From Nonomuraea basaltis (lineage in GTDB: Bacteria; Actinomycetota; Actinomycetes; Streptosporangiales; Streptosporangiaceae), in NCBI RefSeq assembly GCF_005893125.1, contig NZ_VCJS01000075.1, positions 1-55,737 on the forward strand: 55,737 bases of DNA, written 5' to 3'. Of the stretch, positions 16,512-23,750 are shown piece by piece. How positions within the stretch are numbered: the first letter of the stretch is position 1; every line of letters begins with the position of its first letter. The notes under the pieces are model-generated. The model was not told the DNA's origin and did no database searches. It saw nothing but the letters and a program-made list of their open reading frames with translations. Made by a program: the position numbers and the translations under genes.

Positions 16512-17465
16512 TCAGTTCCGATGCGTGGGCAGTTCTGGGCGGTCGTTGGTCCAGCCGATCGCCTGGAACGAGGTGGAGAGACGCAGCTCCGCCTGCCGCC
16601 CGTTCGCGAGCTTGGTGGTGTTCGTCCTCACCTCGGCAAGAAGCAGGCCGGTGCTGGGATCGACCACGAGCTGAACCTGGGTGAACAGGCCCGGCTCTAT
16701 TTCCTCCTGATAGGTGAGCGCCTGCCCGCGCCGGCCCAGCGGATCTGTCATCTCCCCCTCGGCCCGTATGCCGGGCAGAGACGCAAGGATCCGGTACGCG
16801 GATGCCCGAACCTCGGGCGAGGCCGGCAGGCCACTGATGATGCCCACACAGTCTCGCAGAAGGATGTGCGCCCTCGCCTCCTCCACGTCCATCCCGGATC
16901 CGGCCAGCTCCAGCTGGCCGATGCGCTCTTCTAGGTATCGCTGGAGCTTGTCGGGCTCGCTCGGGATCGCGTGCACCTCCTTCCAGGTCATCGAGTCCCC
17001 CGCCATGTCACCGGCCGAGCCCTTCCACTTGCCGTGAAGCCGTTCGGCGGTTCGCTCACCTGCCGCCGCCTCCACCGGCCTGGAGGGGACGGAGAACAGG
17101 TTCTCCGTCTTCATGTTCTTGGGGTATCGCCAGCTGGTGGGCGCCCCCGCGGCCCGCCAGGCCGCCTCGTCTTGCGGGGTCGCGGGCTTGACGCCGAGAT
17201 CCTGCCGGATGCGCCAGTACTGCAGATCCGGCCGCTTCGCCAGCCACGTCTCAAGGGACCGGCTGCCCTCGAGCACATAGCTGCGGGTGGGGTCGGTCAA
17301 CATCCACTGGTTGACGGTCGCGGTGCGCCAGTAGTCGCCGCTCGCAGGGGCCCTCTCCATGGCGACGGCAGCAGCGAGCAGGATTTGCCGGGCGGTCGGT
17401 TCGGCCGTCGCGGACACCGACGTGCTGGGCTGAGGCGCGACAGAGATCGTGCTGTTAGACAGCAT
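16512..17465 (-). CDS. CU044_5270 family protein, N-terminally shortened
   Basis: 317 residues. Recognisable parts of the actinobacterial CU044_5270 family include LLAAAVAMERAPASGDYWRT, RAHILLRDCVGIISGLPAS, ASAYRILASLPGI and the late beta-strands LVVDPSTGLLLAEVR. These proteins are normally anchored by one TM helix after a short cytoplasmic segment and act as partners of an adjacent ECF sigma factor. Here that N-terminal segment and TM helix are missing: the frame opens inside the sigma gene's last codons (ATG 17465 overlaps its TAA). A deletion that fused the two genes is the simplest explanation, so function is doubtful. Confidence 0.7.
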   Translation of the reverse strand: MLSNSTISVAPQPSTSVSATAEPTARQILLAAAVAMERAPASGDYWRTATVNQWMLTDPTRSYVLEGSRSLETWLAKRPDLQYWRIRQDLGVKPATPQDEAAWRAAGAPTSWRYPKNMKTENLFSVPSRPVEAAAGERTAERLHGKWKGSAGDMAGDSMTWKEVHAIPSEPDKLQRYLEERIGQLELAGSGMDVEEARAHILLRDCVGIISGLPASPEVRASAYRILASLPGIRAEGEMTDPLGRRGQALTYQEEIEPGLFTQVQLVVDPSTGLLLAEVRTNTTKLANGRQAELRLSTSFQAIGWTNDRPELPTHRN

Positions 17466-17996
17466 CGCAGGGCCGATAGCCGCTACCGAAGCGCTTGCGG
17501 GCCCGGTGCAGGCGGATCCGGGCGGCGTTGCGGGAACAGCCCAGCACTGTGGCGATCTCGCCGGGGTCGAGCCCCTCCCAAAGGGTCAGTGCCAGCAGTT
17601 CTCGATCGCTGTCGGCGAGCATGTCCATGGCTTCGCCCACGCCGTCCTGCTCACTGTGGTGGGAGGGGCGGCATAAAGGTGTTCGATCTCGTCGGTGAGT
17701 TCGGTGAGTTCGGTGAGTTCGGTGAGTTCGGTGAGTTCGGTGTGCCGGGTGAGCCTGCGCCGCTCGCTACGGCGGTGGTTGGCCAGGACCCGACGGGCCA
17801 CGCCGTACAGCCAGAGCTTGCCGGCCTCGGCGTCAGGGAGCTCGGTTATCCGCCGCCAGGCGATCACATAGGTCTCGGCCACAACATCGGCGGCGTCCTC
17901 AGGAGAGGAACACCGCCGCATGGCATATCCGAGGATCTGCTCATAGGTTCGCCGGTACACCGCCTCAAATCGGGACCGATCGTCTTGTTCACTCAC
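17455..17996 (-). pseudogene. ECF sigma factor with one frameshift
   Basis: From ATG 17996 the first frame gives region 2 (FEAVYRRTYEQILGYAMRR, EDAADVVAETYVIAWRR) and a linker with the unusual repeat ELTELTELTELTELT. Near 17650 the sense moves one frame, giving region 4 (DRELLALTLWEGLDPGEIATVLG, cited by its core GLDPGEIATVLGCSRNAARI) to the stop at 17455. One lost base accounts for the shift. Repaired, it is ~180 residues, normal for an ECF sigma linked to CU044_5270 partners. It would direct RNA polymerase to stress or envelope genes. Confidence 0.7.
17694..17738. repeat. Five tandem 9-bp repeats in the sigma gene
   Basis: GGTGAGTTC five times without error; read on the minus strand it encodes repeated Glu-Leu-Thr in the linker between sigma regions 2 and 4. 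Unit number may vary by slippage without shifting the frame. Confidence 0.9.
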
Positions 17997-18200
17997 GCGT
18001 CATCCTCGTCAGGCCTTTCGAACGCTGCGGGCTTTCACTTCCTACGTGTCCGCGGCCGACGGCAGAATTTCAGGCCAGGCAGGAAAGCATCCGCCGCCAG
18101 TGTGCCGAGGCTCGATCTTGGCCTCGCCACGCCCATCCCCGGCCAGCGGACGGAGGAACCGCAGCCCGCAGCCGGCCGCTCCGGACCAGGCGGTGTCGAT

Positions 18201-18226
18201 TCAGAACCAGGGGTCAGAACCAGGGG
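18201..18226. repeat. 13-bp perfect tandem repeat
   Basis: TCAGAACCAGGGG twice, just beyond the LysR stop (minus strand). The surrounding stretch 17997-18230 has no coding frame that stands out; it should hold the sigma gene's promoter next to 17996. Confidence 0.75.
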
Positions 18227-18230
18227 CTTT

Positions 18231-19205
18231 TCAGGCTCCGTGCGGTGAGTTCGATGAGCGTTGTTCTTCTTGCAGGGGAGCCTCCCAGGTGGCGGTGATG
18301 TCGCGGGCGACATCACGTAGGAGGTCGATGAGCATGTCTGCGAGTGGTGTGAGGCTGGCGTCGGTTTTGGTCACGGCGTAGAGCTGGCGGTAGGGCCTGG
18401 GGTGGGCCAGTTCGCGATGGGTGGTGCCAGGCGCATGGGTCAGGGCCAGACGCGAGACCAGGGCCACTGCGATGCCTGTGCCGACGAGGGCCTGGGCGAC
18501 GTCGTAGGACTCGGTCTCGAACCGCACGGTGGGAGTGAAGCCGGCCTCGCGGGCAGCGTCGTGGAACTGTTCGCGGGCGGCATGGCCGGCCAGGATGGAA
18601 ACCCACGATTCGTCGCGCAGTTGTTCCAGGTGAAGTTCGGTGTCCGCGGGCTGCCCGGTGGCCAGTGGATGGTCATCGGGGAGAACCACGACCATCGGGT
18701 CCAACAGGAGCGAGTGGGCCCGTACGTGTGGGGGCGGCGCGAGCGGCGTGCCCCAGGACGCGACGATGGCCACGTCCTGGCGCCCCGCGCTGATCTCGTC
18801 CGCTCCTCGTCCGGACACCACGTCTACGACCGAGACGTCGGCGTCCGGATGGCGGTGCCGCAGAGTCGTCAGGGCCGGTGGCAGCAGGTGCAGGGCAGCC
18901 GCCTGGAACGTCCCGATCCGCAGACGGAGCGAGAGGTGACCGAGCAGTGCGGCCAGTTCCGCCTCGGCCCTGTCCGATGCCTCCTCCACAGTTCGACCAT
19001 GGGAGGCCAGCAGCGCACCGGCCGCGGTGAGCGTTGCTCCGCGAGGACCACGGATGACCAGCGGCACCTGCCAGTCGCGCTCGGCCTTGACCACCTGCTG
19101 GGTGACCGCCGCGGGCGTGAGTTGGAGTGCGTGAGCCGCCGCCGCCAAGGAGCCGTGCCGCTCGATCAACGCGAGAAGCCGCAGCTGTCCCGGATCCACC
19201 AGCAT
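18231..19205 (-). CDS. LysR family transcriptional regulator
   Basis: 324-residue LysR protein. The winged helix-turn-helix occupies ~1-60 (LRLLALIERHGSLAAAAHAL, LTPAAVTQQVVKAE). The two-lobed effector domain spans ~90-295 (LRIGTFQAAALHLLPPAL, VAIVASWGTPL, ALVGTGIAVALVSRLAL). It is transcribed divergently from a LysE-type exporter 110 bp away, the arrangement of regulators that turn on an amino-acid exporter when the amino acid accumulates. The effector is therefore probably an amino acid or analogue; which one is not visible. Confidence 0.9.
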   Translation of the reverse strand: MLVDPGQLRLLALIERHGSLAAAAHALQLTPAAVTQQVVKAERDWQVPLVIRGPRGATLTAAGALLASHGRTVEEASDRAEAELAALLGHLSLRLRIGTFQAAALHLLPPALTTLRHRHPDADVSVVDVVSGRGADEISAGRQDVAIVASWGTPLAPPPHVRAHSLLLDPMVVVLPDDHPLATGQPADTELHLEQLRDESWVSILAGHAAREQFHDAAREAGFTPTVRFETESYDVAQALVGTGIAVALVSRLALTHAPGTTHRELAHPRPYRQLYAVTKTDASLTPLADMLIDLLRDVARDITATWEAPLQEEQRSSNSPHGA

Positions 19206-19229
19206 TCACTAATCCTAACGCTGCACCCT

Positions 19230-19250
19230 CCTAATTTAACTTCTCTTAGG
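19230..19250. promoter_or_regulatory. Candidate LysR binding site
   Basis: CCTAA-N11-TTAGG (19230-19234 and 19246-19250), centred between lysR and lysE, matches the interrupted-dyad form of LysR boxes. A related CCTAA lies at 19214-19218. Confidence 0.4.
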
Positions 19251-19315
19251 GGCGCGAGACAGGAAGCCTGGTGGTACACACATCGGCCGCAATCCCCGGA
19301 AGGGGTTCTTTCCCC

Positions 19316-19936
19316 ATGCCCACGCATGTGCCCGTTTTCATCGCCACCACCTTGCTGCTGGCCATGCTGCCAGGCGCGAGTCAAGCCCTGATGATCCGGC
19401 AGGTTCTGGAAGGCGGACGTACGCTCCGAGGCACGCTCGCGGGCAACGCCACCGGCTTCCTGCTGTGGTCCACGGCCGCCGCGGCCGGGCTGTCCGCCGT
19501 CCTGCTGGCCAGCCCCACCGCGTACGCGGTGCTCCGGATCGCAGGCGGCATCGTGCTGATGATCCTCGGGGTGAACACGCTACGGACCGCGCTCACCACC
19601 GTCTCCACCCGCCCGCCCCACGAGGGCGGGCGCCGCACCGGCTTCGCGGGCGGATATCTCACCGGCCTGATCACCAACCTCGGCAACCCCAAGGCGGGCG
19701 TGTTCGCCGTCTCGGTGCTGCCCCAGTTCGTGACCGCGAAAGGCCCGGTGTTCCTGTCAACCGTCGCCCTGGGAGCCCTGTGGGCGCTCGTCAGCGCCTC
19801 CTGGTACATGTTGCTCACCTGGGCCGTCAGCCGAGGGCGCGCCCTGGTATCGCAGCCGACCGTCCTGCGGGGACTCAGCGTGGCCACCGGCGTCGTCCTG
19901 CTGGGGCTGGGCGCCGCGGTGGCAGCAGGTTTCTGA
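19316..19936 (+). CDS. LysE/RhtB family exporter
   Basis: 206-residue inner-membrane exporter with six hydrophobic spans and the family signature at the first helix (TTLLLAMLPGASQALMIRQ) and the middle loop (GYLTGLITNLGNPKAGVF). Members expel basic or neutral amino acids and related compounds. ATG 19316 is preceded by GGAAGGGG. The divergent LysR gene is the likely activator. No frame or length defect is seen. Confidence 0.9.
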   Translation: MPTHVPVFIATTLLLAMLPGASQALMIRQVLEGGRTLRGTLAGNATGFLLWSTAAAAGLSAVLLASPTAYAVLRIAGGIVLMILGVNTLRTALTTVSTRPPHEGGRRTGFAGGYLTGLITNLGNPKAGVFAVSVLPQFVTAKGPVFLSTVALGALWALVSASWYMLLTWAVSRGRALVSQPTVLRGLSVATGVVLLGLGAAVAAGF

Positions 19937-20128
19937 GGGCCGGGCCGGTACTTCTTCCAGCGCCCGACCGTTCGAGGCATCTGCCGCCCTTTGTACTGGC
20001 AGCCATGAGGTTGCCCTGTATGACCGGTGGCGACGAAGCACACCGAAACGATCGCCCCGGCTTCGCCGTCCGCTCAGGCCCGGGGCCACGCGGGTACTCT
20101 GCCCGACGGCACGGGAGCGAGGAAGCCG

Positions 20129-20917
20129 ATGACGTACGCCATGACACCGGACGGAACCCGCATCGCCTACCAGCTCCAAGGCCAGGGGGCGCCGCTGGTC
20201 CTGCTGGCGGGCCAGGCCAACAACCACCACTGGTGGGATGCGGTTCGTGCCGACTTCCATCCCGCTCGCAGCACCCTCACGCTCGACTACCGCGGCACCG
20301 GCGACAGCGACAAGCCCGACACCCCCTACAGCACCGAACTGTTCGCCCAGGACGTCATCGCCGTCCTCGACGAACTCGGCATCGACCGGGCCGACGTCTA
20401 CGGCACGTCCATGGGCGGACGAGTGGCCCAGCAGATCGCGGCCCGCCACCCCCACCGGGTAGGCGCCCTGGTTCTCGGCTGCACCTCACCCGGCGGCCCG
20501 CACAGCGTCGAACGCGGCAACGACGTCCGCCAAGCCCTGACGCAACCTCAGCCTGGAGCCGCGCGACAGGCCCTGCTGGAGCTGATGTACACCCCTCGAT
20601 GGCTCGCCTCCCATCCCGGCCCGCACCACACCCTCGGCGACCCTCGCATGCCTGCCCACGCCCGGCGCCACCACCTCGCGGCCAGCAACCAGCACAACGC
20701 CTGGGACCTCCTGCCGGACATCAGCGCCCCCACCCTGGTCGTCCACGGAAGCGACGACCTGCTCAACCCCACCGCCAACGCACCCCTGCTCGCCGACCGC
20801 ATCCCCGACGCCCGACTGCACCTAGTCCCCAATGGCCGGCACGCCTACTTCAAGGAGTGCCGCACCCACGCCAGCCCCCTCGTCCTGGACTTCCTCACCA
20901 CCGCGCACAGGCCGTAA
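20129..20917 (+). CDS. Alpha/beta hydrolase
   Basis: 262-residue alpha/beta hydrolase. Nucleophile elbow GTSMGG with Ser94; acid in HGSDDLLNP; catalytic His in PNGRHAYFKE. The oxyanion strand motif differs slightly from HGxG (LLAGQANNHHWW). Start ATG 20129 follows GGAGCGAGGA; a longer reading from 20027 lacks a site. Similar proteins hydrolyse esters, lactones or act as chloroperoxidase-like enzymes. The 190-bp gap after the exporter argues against an operon with it. Confidence 0.85.
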   Translation: MTYAMTPDGTRIAYQLQGQGAPLVLLAGQANNHHWWDAVRADFHPARSTLTLDYRGTGDSDKPDTPYSTELFAQDVIAVLDELGIDRADVYGTSMGGRVAQQIAARHPHRVGALVLGCTSPGGPHSVERGNDVRQALTQPQPGAARQALLELMYTPRWLASHPGPHHTLGDPRMPAHARRHHLAASNQHNAWDLLPDISAPTLVVHGSDDLLNPTANAPLLADRIPDARLHLVPNGRHAYFKECRTHASPLVLDFLTTAHRP

Positions 20918-21039
20918 GAACAGCGCAGCCAATACTCGGACACCCTGCTATCTACCGCGCGCCTGCCCGCGCTGCCTGGCCCAGCCCGGCTCGCCCTGCC
21001 GATCCCGCGGGGGTATCACTCTTCAGGTGACAAGCTCTC

Positions 21040-21407
21040 CGCGACGGCCGCCTCTACATTGACGACCAGGTCATCTTGTTGGCACCCCAGGTTGGAGTGC
21101 GACTATAGCCGCCTATCTCAAGCACCGGTCGTCGAGATGGCCACACACCGCCAACCCGCACGTATTCATCAATCACGCGATCGCCACGGGCGTTGCCCAG
21201 ACGACCTACAAATGGGTGAACAAGGTCCTCGGCTTCCGCGCACAAGAACTGCGGGAAGATCGCATCCTTGACGAGGCTCGCGGCAGCGTAGGTGATCTCC
21301 GCCGTGTCTGCGACATGTTTGGCCTCATCGTCAACGGAGCGCTTCGCTACATCAAGACGCTCGGTCATCCCGACCTGCAGGAGCAAACCCAGGACACCAG
21401 TTCCTGA
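21040..21407 (+). pseudogene. Integrase/recombinase remnant, C-terminal
   Basis: After GRLYIDDQVILLAPQ a one-base shift near 21098 restores AAYLKHRSSRWPHTANPHVFIN, of which the core WPHTANPHVFIN is diagnostic of a family of actinobacterial integrase-like proteins. It continues YKWVNKVLGFRAQELREDRIL and RRVCDMFGLIVNGALRYI to the stop at 21407. The same layout (HTHNPHVLI, RKDRILHEA, LVFGISHNTAARY) recurs at 54514-55146. No catalytic Tyr or HxxR can be placed. Just upstream (20955-21030) another frame shows CPRCLAQPGSPCRSRGG, a zinc-knuckle motif often fused to resolvases, hinting at a second fragment. Confidence 0.55.
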
Positions 21408-21755
21408 GGGCTCACCGGAACGGCGGCGGAGATCTCCGCCGCGAAAGGGGGATCCCGTAGGCCGCGCTTGACTGTGCGGTGCCGGAGATTCAAGCATGTC
21501 GGGGGCGAAGACCTGCTGGCGGCGTCGCCGAATCGCTCTCGGGCTGGGGCTCCCAGCCGGCAGATGTCACCCGTTCGACCAATCGCTGAAGGTCAGGCCC
21601 CCGGCCTAGCCGGCCTTCCGGCGACACCTCACTTTCCGCGCTGGCCAGCCCGCTCACTGATCATCCGGCCCATCTGGGGTGATCCATTCATCTCTGGATA
21701 CTTGAACGGAAGTTGAGTACTCTCTTAAGAGTCAAGAATGTGAGCTGGAGGAAAC
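21408..21755. other. Intergenic stretch with promoter for the 21756 gene
   Basis: No coding frame stands out. Near the right end are TTGAAC (21702), a perfect 10-bp palindrome CTCTTAAGAG at 21722-21731 and a strong ribosome site GGAGG at 21744-21748. The palindrome could be the operator of the winged-helix regulator encoded by the second gene of the pair. Confidence 0.4.
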
Positions 21756-22199
21756 ATGCCGGAACATGACGACTTGTCAGCGGAAGCCGCCCTTCGCGAA
21801 GTGGACCGCGCGCAGGGCGCAGTGCGGAAGTCCAGCCGACGGGTCGCGCGCTTCTACCTGGGGATGTGGCTCGGAGTCACCGGCTACTGGCTGGTCACGC
21901 TGCTCGGCCCCGCAACGGTCAAGAATTACGCCACTCTGGCAATCGGCGCCCTTACCGTGGCCGGGTTCATTCACATCTCCCGCCAGCGCGTCTACGACCG
22001 GCGGCACTACCGGCTCTCGTTCTCCGTCACCGCGGCGTTCGTTGGGACGACCGTGATCGGGGCGCTCTACAACATGTTCCTGCACCCGCAGGAGCCAGGC
22101 CCTCTGTGGGCGGTGGCCGGTGTACTGATCGCCCTGATCGCGAGCGCCCCCCTGCTGTATGGCGCGGTGCGCATGTTCCGCTCCACGGATGACCGGTGA
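21756..22199 (+). CDS. Four-TM membrane protein paired with regulator
   Basis: 147-residue protein: ~40 charged residues, then four hydrophobic spans (GVTGYWLVTLLG; ATLAIGALTVAGFIHIS; LSFSVTAAFVGTTVIGALY; LWAVAGVLIALIASAPLLY). ATG 21756 follows GCTGGAGGAAAC. The stop overlaps the next start (GTGA). Such pairs of a small membrane protein and an HTH_34-type regulator are frequent in actinomycetes; the role is unknown. Confidence 0.8.
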   Translation: MPEHDDLSAEAALREVDRAQGAVRKSSRRVARFYLGMWLGVTGYWLVTLLGPATVKNYATLAIGALTVAGFIHISRQRVYDRRHYRLSFSVTAAFVGTTVIGALYNMFLHPQEPGPLWAVAGVLIALIASAPLLYGAVRMFRSTDDR

Positions 22200-22501
22200 G
22201 CCATCCCCGGCACGCGCTCGACGAGATCATCCACGCCCCGGTGCGGCTGTCCATCATGGCCATGCTCGCGGCGGCGGAAACGGCTGAGTTCGGCTTCCTG
22301 AGAGACACGATCGAGGTCAGCGACTCGCTGCTGTCCAAGCACATCCAAACGCTGGAGAAGGCGGGCTACGTACGGGTGACGAAAGGCTTCGTCGGCAAAC
22401 GCCCTCGAACCTGGCTGGCGCTGACCGACGAAGGGCGCGACGCCTTCCAGAGCTACACGTCCATACTCCGGCAGATCACCGAGGGCACCCCTCGCGGCTG
22501 A
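22196..22501 (+). CDS. Winged-helix transcriptional regulator (HTH_34 type)
   Basis: 101 residues filled by one winged helix-turn-helix: DEIIHAPVRLSIMAMLAA, FGFLRDTIEVSDSLLSKHIQTL (core VSDSLLSKHIQTLEKAGYV), wing RPRTWLALTDEGRDAF. No ligand domain. Coupled by a 4-base overlap to the membrane protein before it, which it probably co-regulates. Confidence 0.88.
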   Translation: MSHPRHALDEIIHAPVRLSIMAMLAAAETAEFGFLRDTIEVSDSLLSKHIQTLEKAGYVRVTKGFVGKRPRTWLALTDEGRDAFQSYTSILRQITEGTPRG

Positions 22502-22544
22502 ACGCGGTAACTGACCGATCATCTCGAAAGGTTGGACTGGATAT

Positions 22545-23489
22545 ATGCGAACCATCGTCGCCATGCTCCTGGCTCCCCTGCTGGCAGCCCCGATGCCCGC
22601 CGCCCCCGATGACCTCACGGACGCCGAGGCCGTACTCGCCTACATCCGCGCTCATCCCGACGACGTCGCGCTGGTGACGCAGGGCATCAGCCACCATGCC
22701 GACCGCCTCGCCCCCGTGGCGTCGGCCATCAAGATCATCCACCTCGCCGCCTACACCGACGCCGTCCGCCAGGGAAAGACCAAGCCGGACGAACACGTCT
22801 CCGTGGCCCTGTGGAACTCCTACCACCTGCCCGGCACCGATGGCGGCGCCCACGAAGCGGCGCTGCAACGACTCAAGCCCGGTACGAGCGTCACGCTCGA
22901 CCAGCTCGTCTCCGCCATGATCGAAGAGAGTGACAACGCCGCCGCCGACCTGCTGCGCGACCGCCTCGGCCCCGGCGCGCTGCGCAAGATCGCGCAAACT
23001 CGCGTCAGCACCATCAACGGCGAGGTGCTCCGTGCTTTCGGTGGCTGCACGCTCCCCGCCGACGTCTGCATGAAGAACTACGTCAAGGCCGGAAAACCGG
23101 TGCGGCTCACGCTTCCCGGCTTTGCCCAGCAGGCTGCCTGGAGCGAAACCGTGACCCGCATCGAACCTGGCGTTCTGCGCAGAGTGCTCGCCGGACTCAG
23201 GACGGACAAGACGGCGAGCCGGCATCTGGAATGGCCGATGCGCCAGCCCGGCGCCGATCCCGACACGCTCCTCATCGGCACCAAGGGCGGCTCGCTGCCC
23301 GGCGCCATCAGCGAGGCCATGTACATCGTCCGGCCAGGTCAGAAGCCGCGCGAGACCGTCCTCGCACTGCGGCGACTACCTGAGACGACCTGGCTCTCCG
23401 GGATGGGTAGCTATGCTCACCAGCAGTTCCTTGTACGAATGGCGACGGATTCCGCCTTCTTCGCGAAAGTCCGCACAGCATTGAAGTGA
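22545..23489 (+). CDS. Exported serine hydrolase, class A beta-lactamase fold
   Basis: 314 residues from ATG 22545, with a short signal peptide (MLLAPLLAAPMPAAP). The three active-site boxes of the penicillin-binding/beta-lactamase superfamily are all present: S60-A-I-K (SxxK), S129-D-N (SDN) and T246-K-G-G (KTG-type). The class A Glu166 region is not evident, and nearby ENAAADLL-like helices follow the SDN box. Homologues include cell-wall-associated serine hydrolases as well as beta-lactamases, so resistance cannot be claimed. The ribosome site is GAAAGG at 22526. It stands 43 bp after the regulator, possibly in the same transcript. Confidence 0.8.
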   Translation: MRTIVAMLLAPLLAAPMPAAPDDLTDAEAVLAYIRAHPDDVALVTQGISHHADRLAPVASAIKIIHLAAYTDAVRQGKTKPDEHVSVALWNSYHLPGTDGGAHEAALQRLKPGTSVTLDQLVSAMIEESDNAAADLLRDRLGPGALRKIAQTRVSTINGEVLRAFGGCTLPADVCMKNYVKAGKPVRLTLPGFAQQAAWSETVTRIEPGVLRRVLAGLRTDKTASRHLEWPMRQPGADPDTLLIGTKGGSLPGAISEAMYIVRPGQKPRETVLALRRLPETTWLSGMGSYAHQQFLVRMATDSAFFAKVRTALK

Positions 23490-23750
23490 ACCCAAGTCCC
23501 CGAAGCGTTCTCTGTTGGTCTTTACCCTTCGGTTCGCGCTCAACGGCCCTTCAGAATTCACGAACTCACGGAGGATCAACAGCGGGCACGCCTCGATCGC
23601 GTACCGGGCGCAATCGGAGGGATGGAGCGCGGGCTCGGCGGAGTAGCCGCGGGTGAAGTCCGCGGGCCGCAGCAGTAGCGTGTACTTGCCGCCGGCTCTT
23701 CTCGACAGCGGCTGGCCGCAGCCGCCGCAGCCTCTGCCGGCAACTCATGC
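23490..23750 (-). pseudogene. Zinc-ribbon small protein, probably broken
   Basis: Downstream of the amine oxidase the minus strand encodes CGGCGQPLSRRAGGKYTLLL, then SAEPALHPSDCARYAIEACPLL. The Cys-x2-Cys ... His-x3-Cys pattern matches small actinobacterial/phage zinc-ribbon proteins. An ATG at 23748-23750 overlaps the amine oxidase stop (ATGA) but sits in another frame; one extra base after it would have to be removed to join them. The frame stays open into the opposite-strand hydrolase, so the true end is unclear. Confidence 0.35.

Noticed and set aside
17694..17738. Short tandem repeats considered as a CRISPR or regulatory iteron array
   Set aside because: Nine-base units with no spacers, in frame within a sigma gene and encoding Glu-Leu-Thr.
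22545..23489. Calling the serine hydrolase a beta-lactamase resistance gene
   Set aside because: SxxK, SDN and KTG-type boxes are shared with non-resistance hydrolases and the class A Glu166 is not evident.
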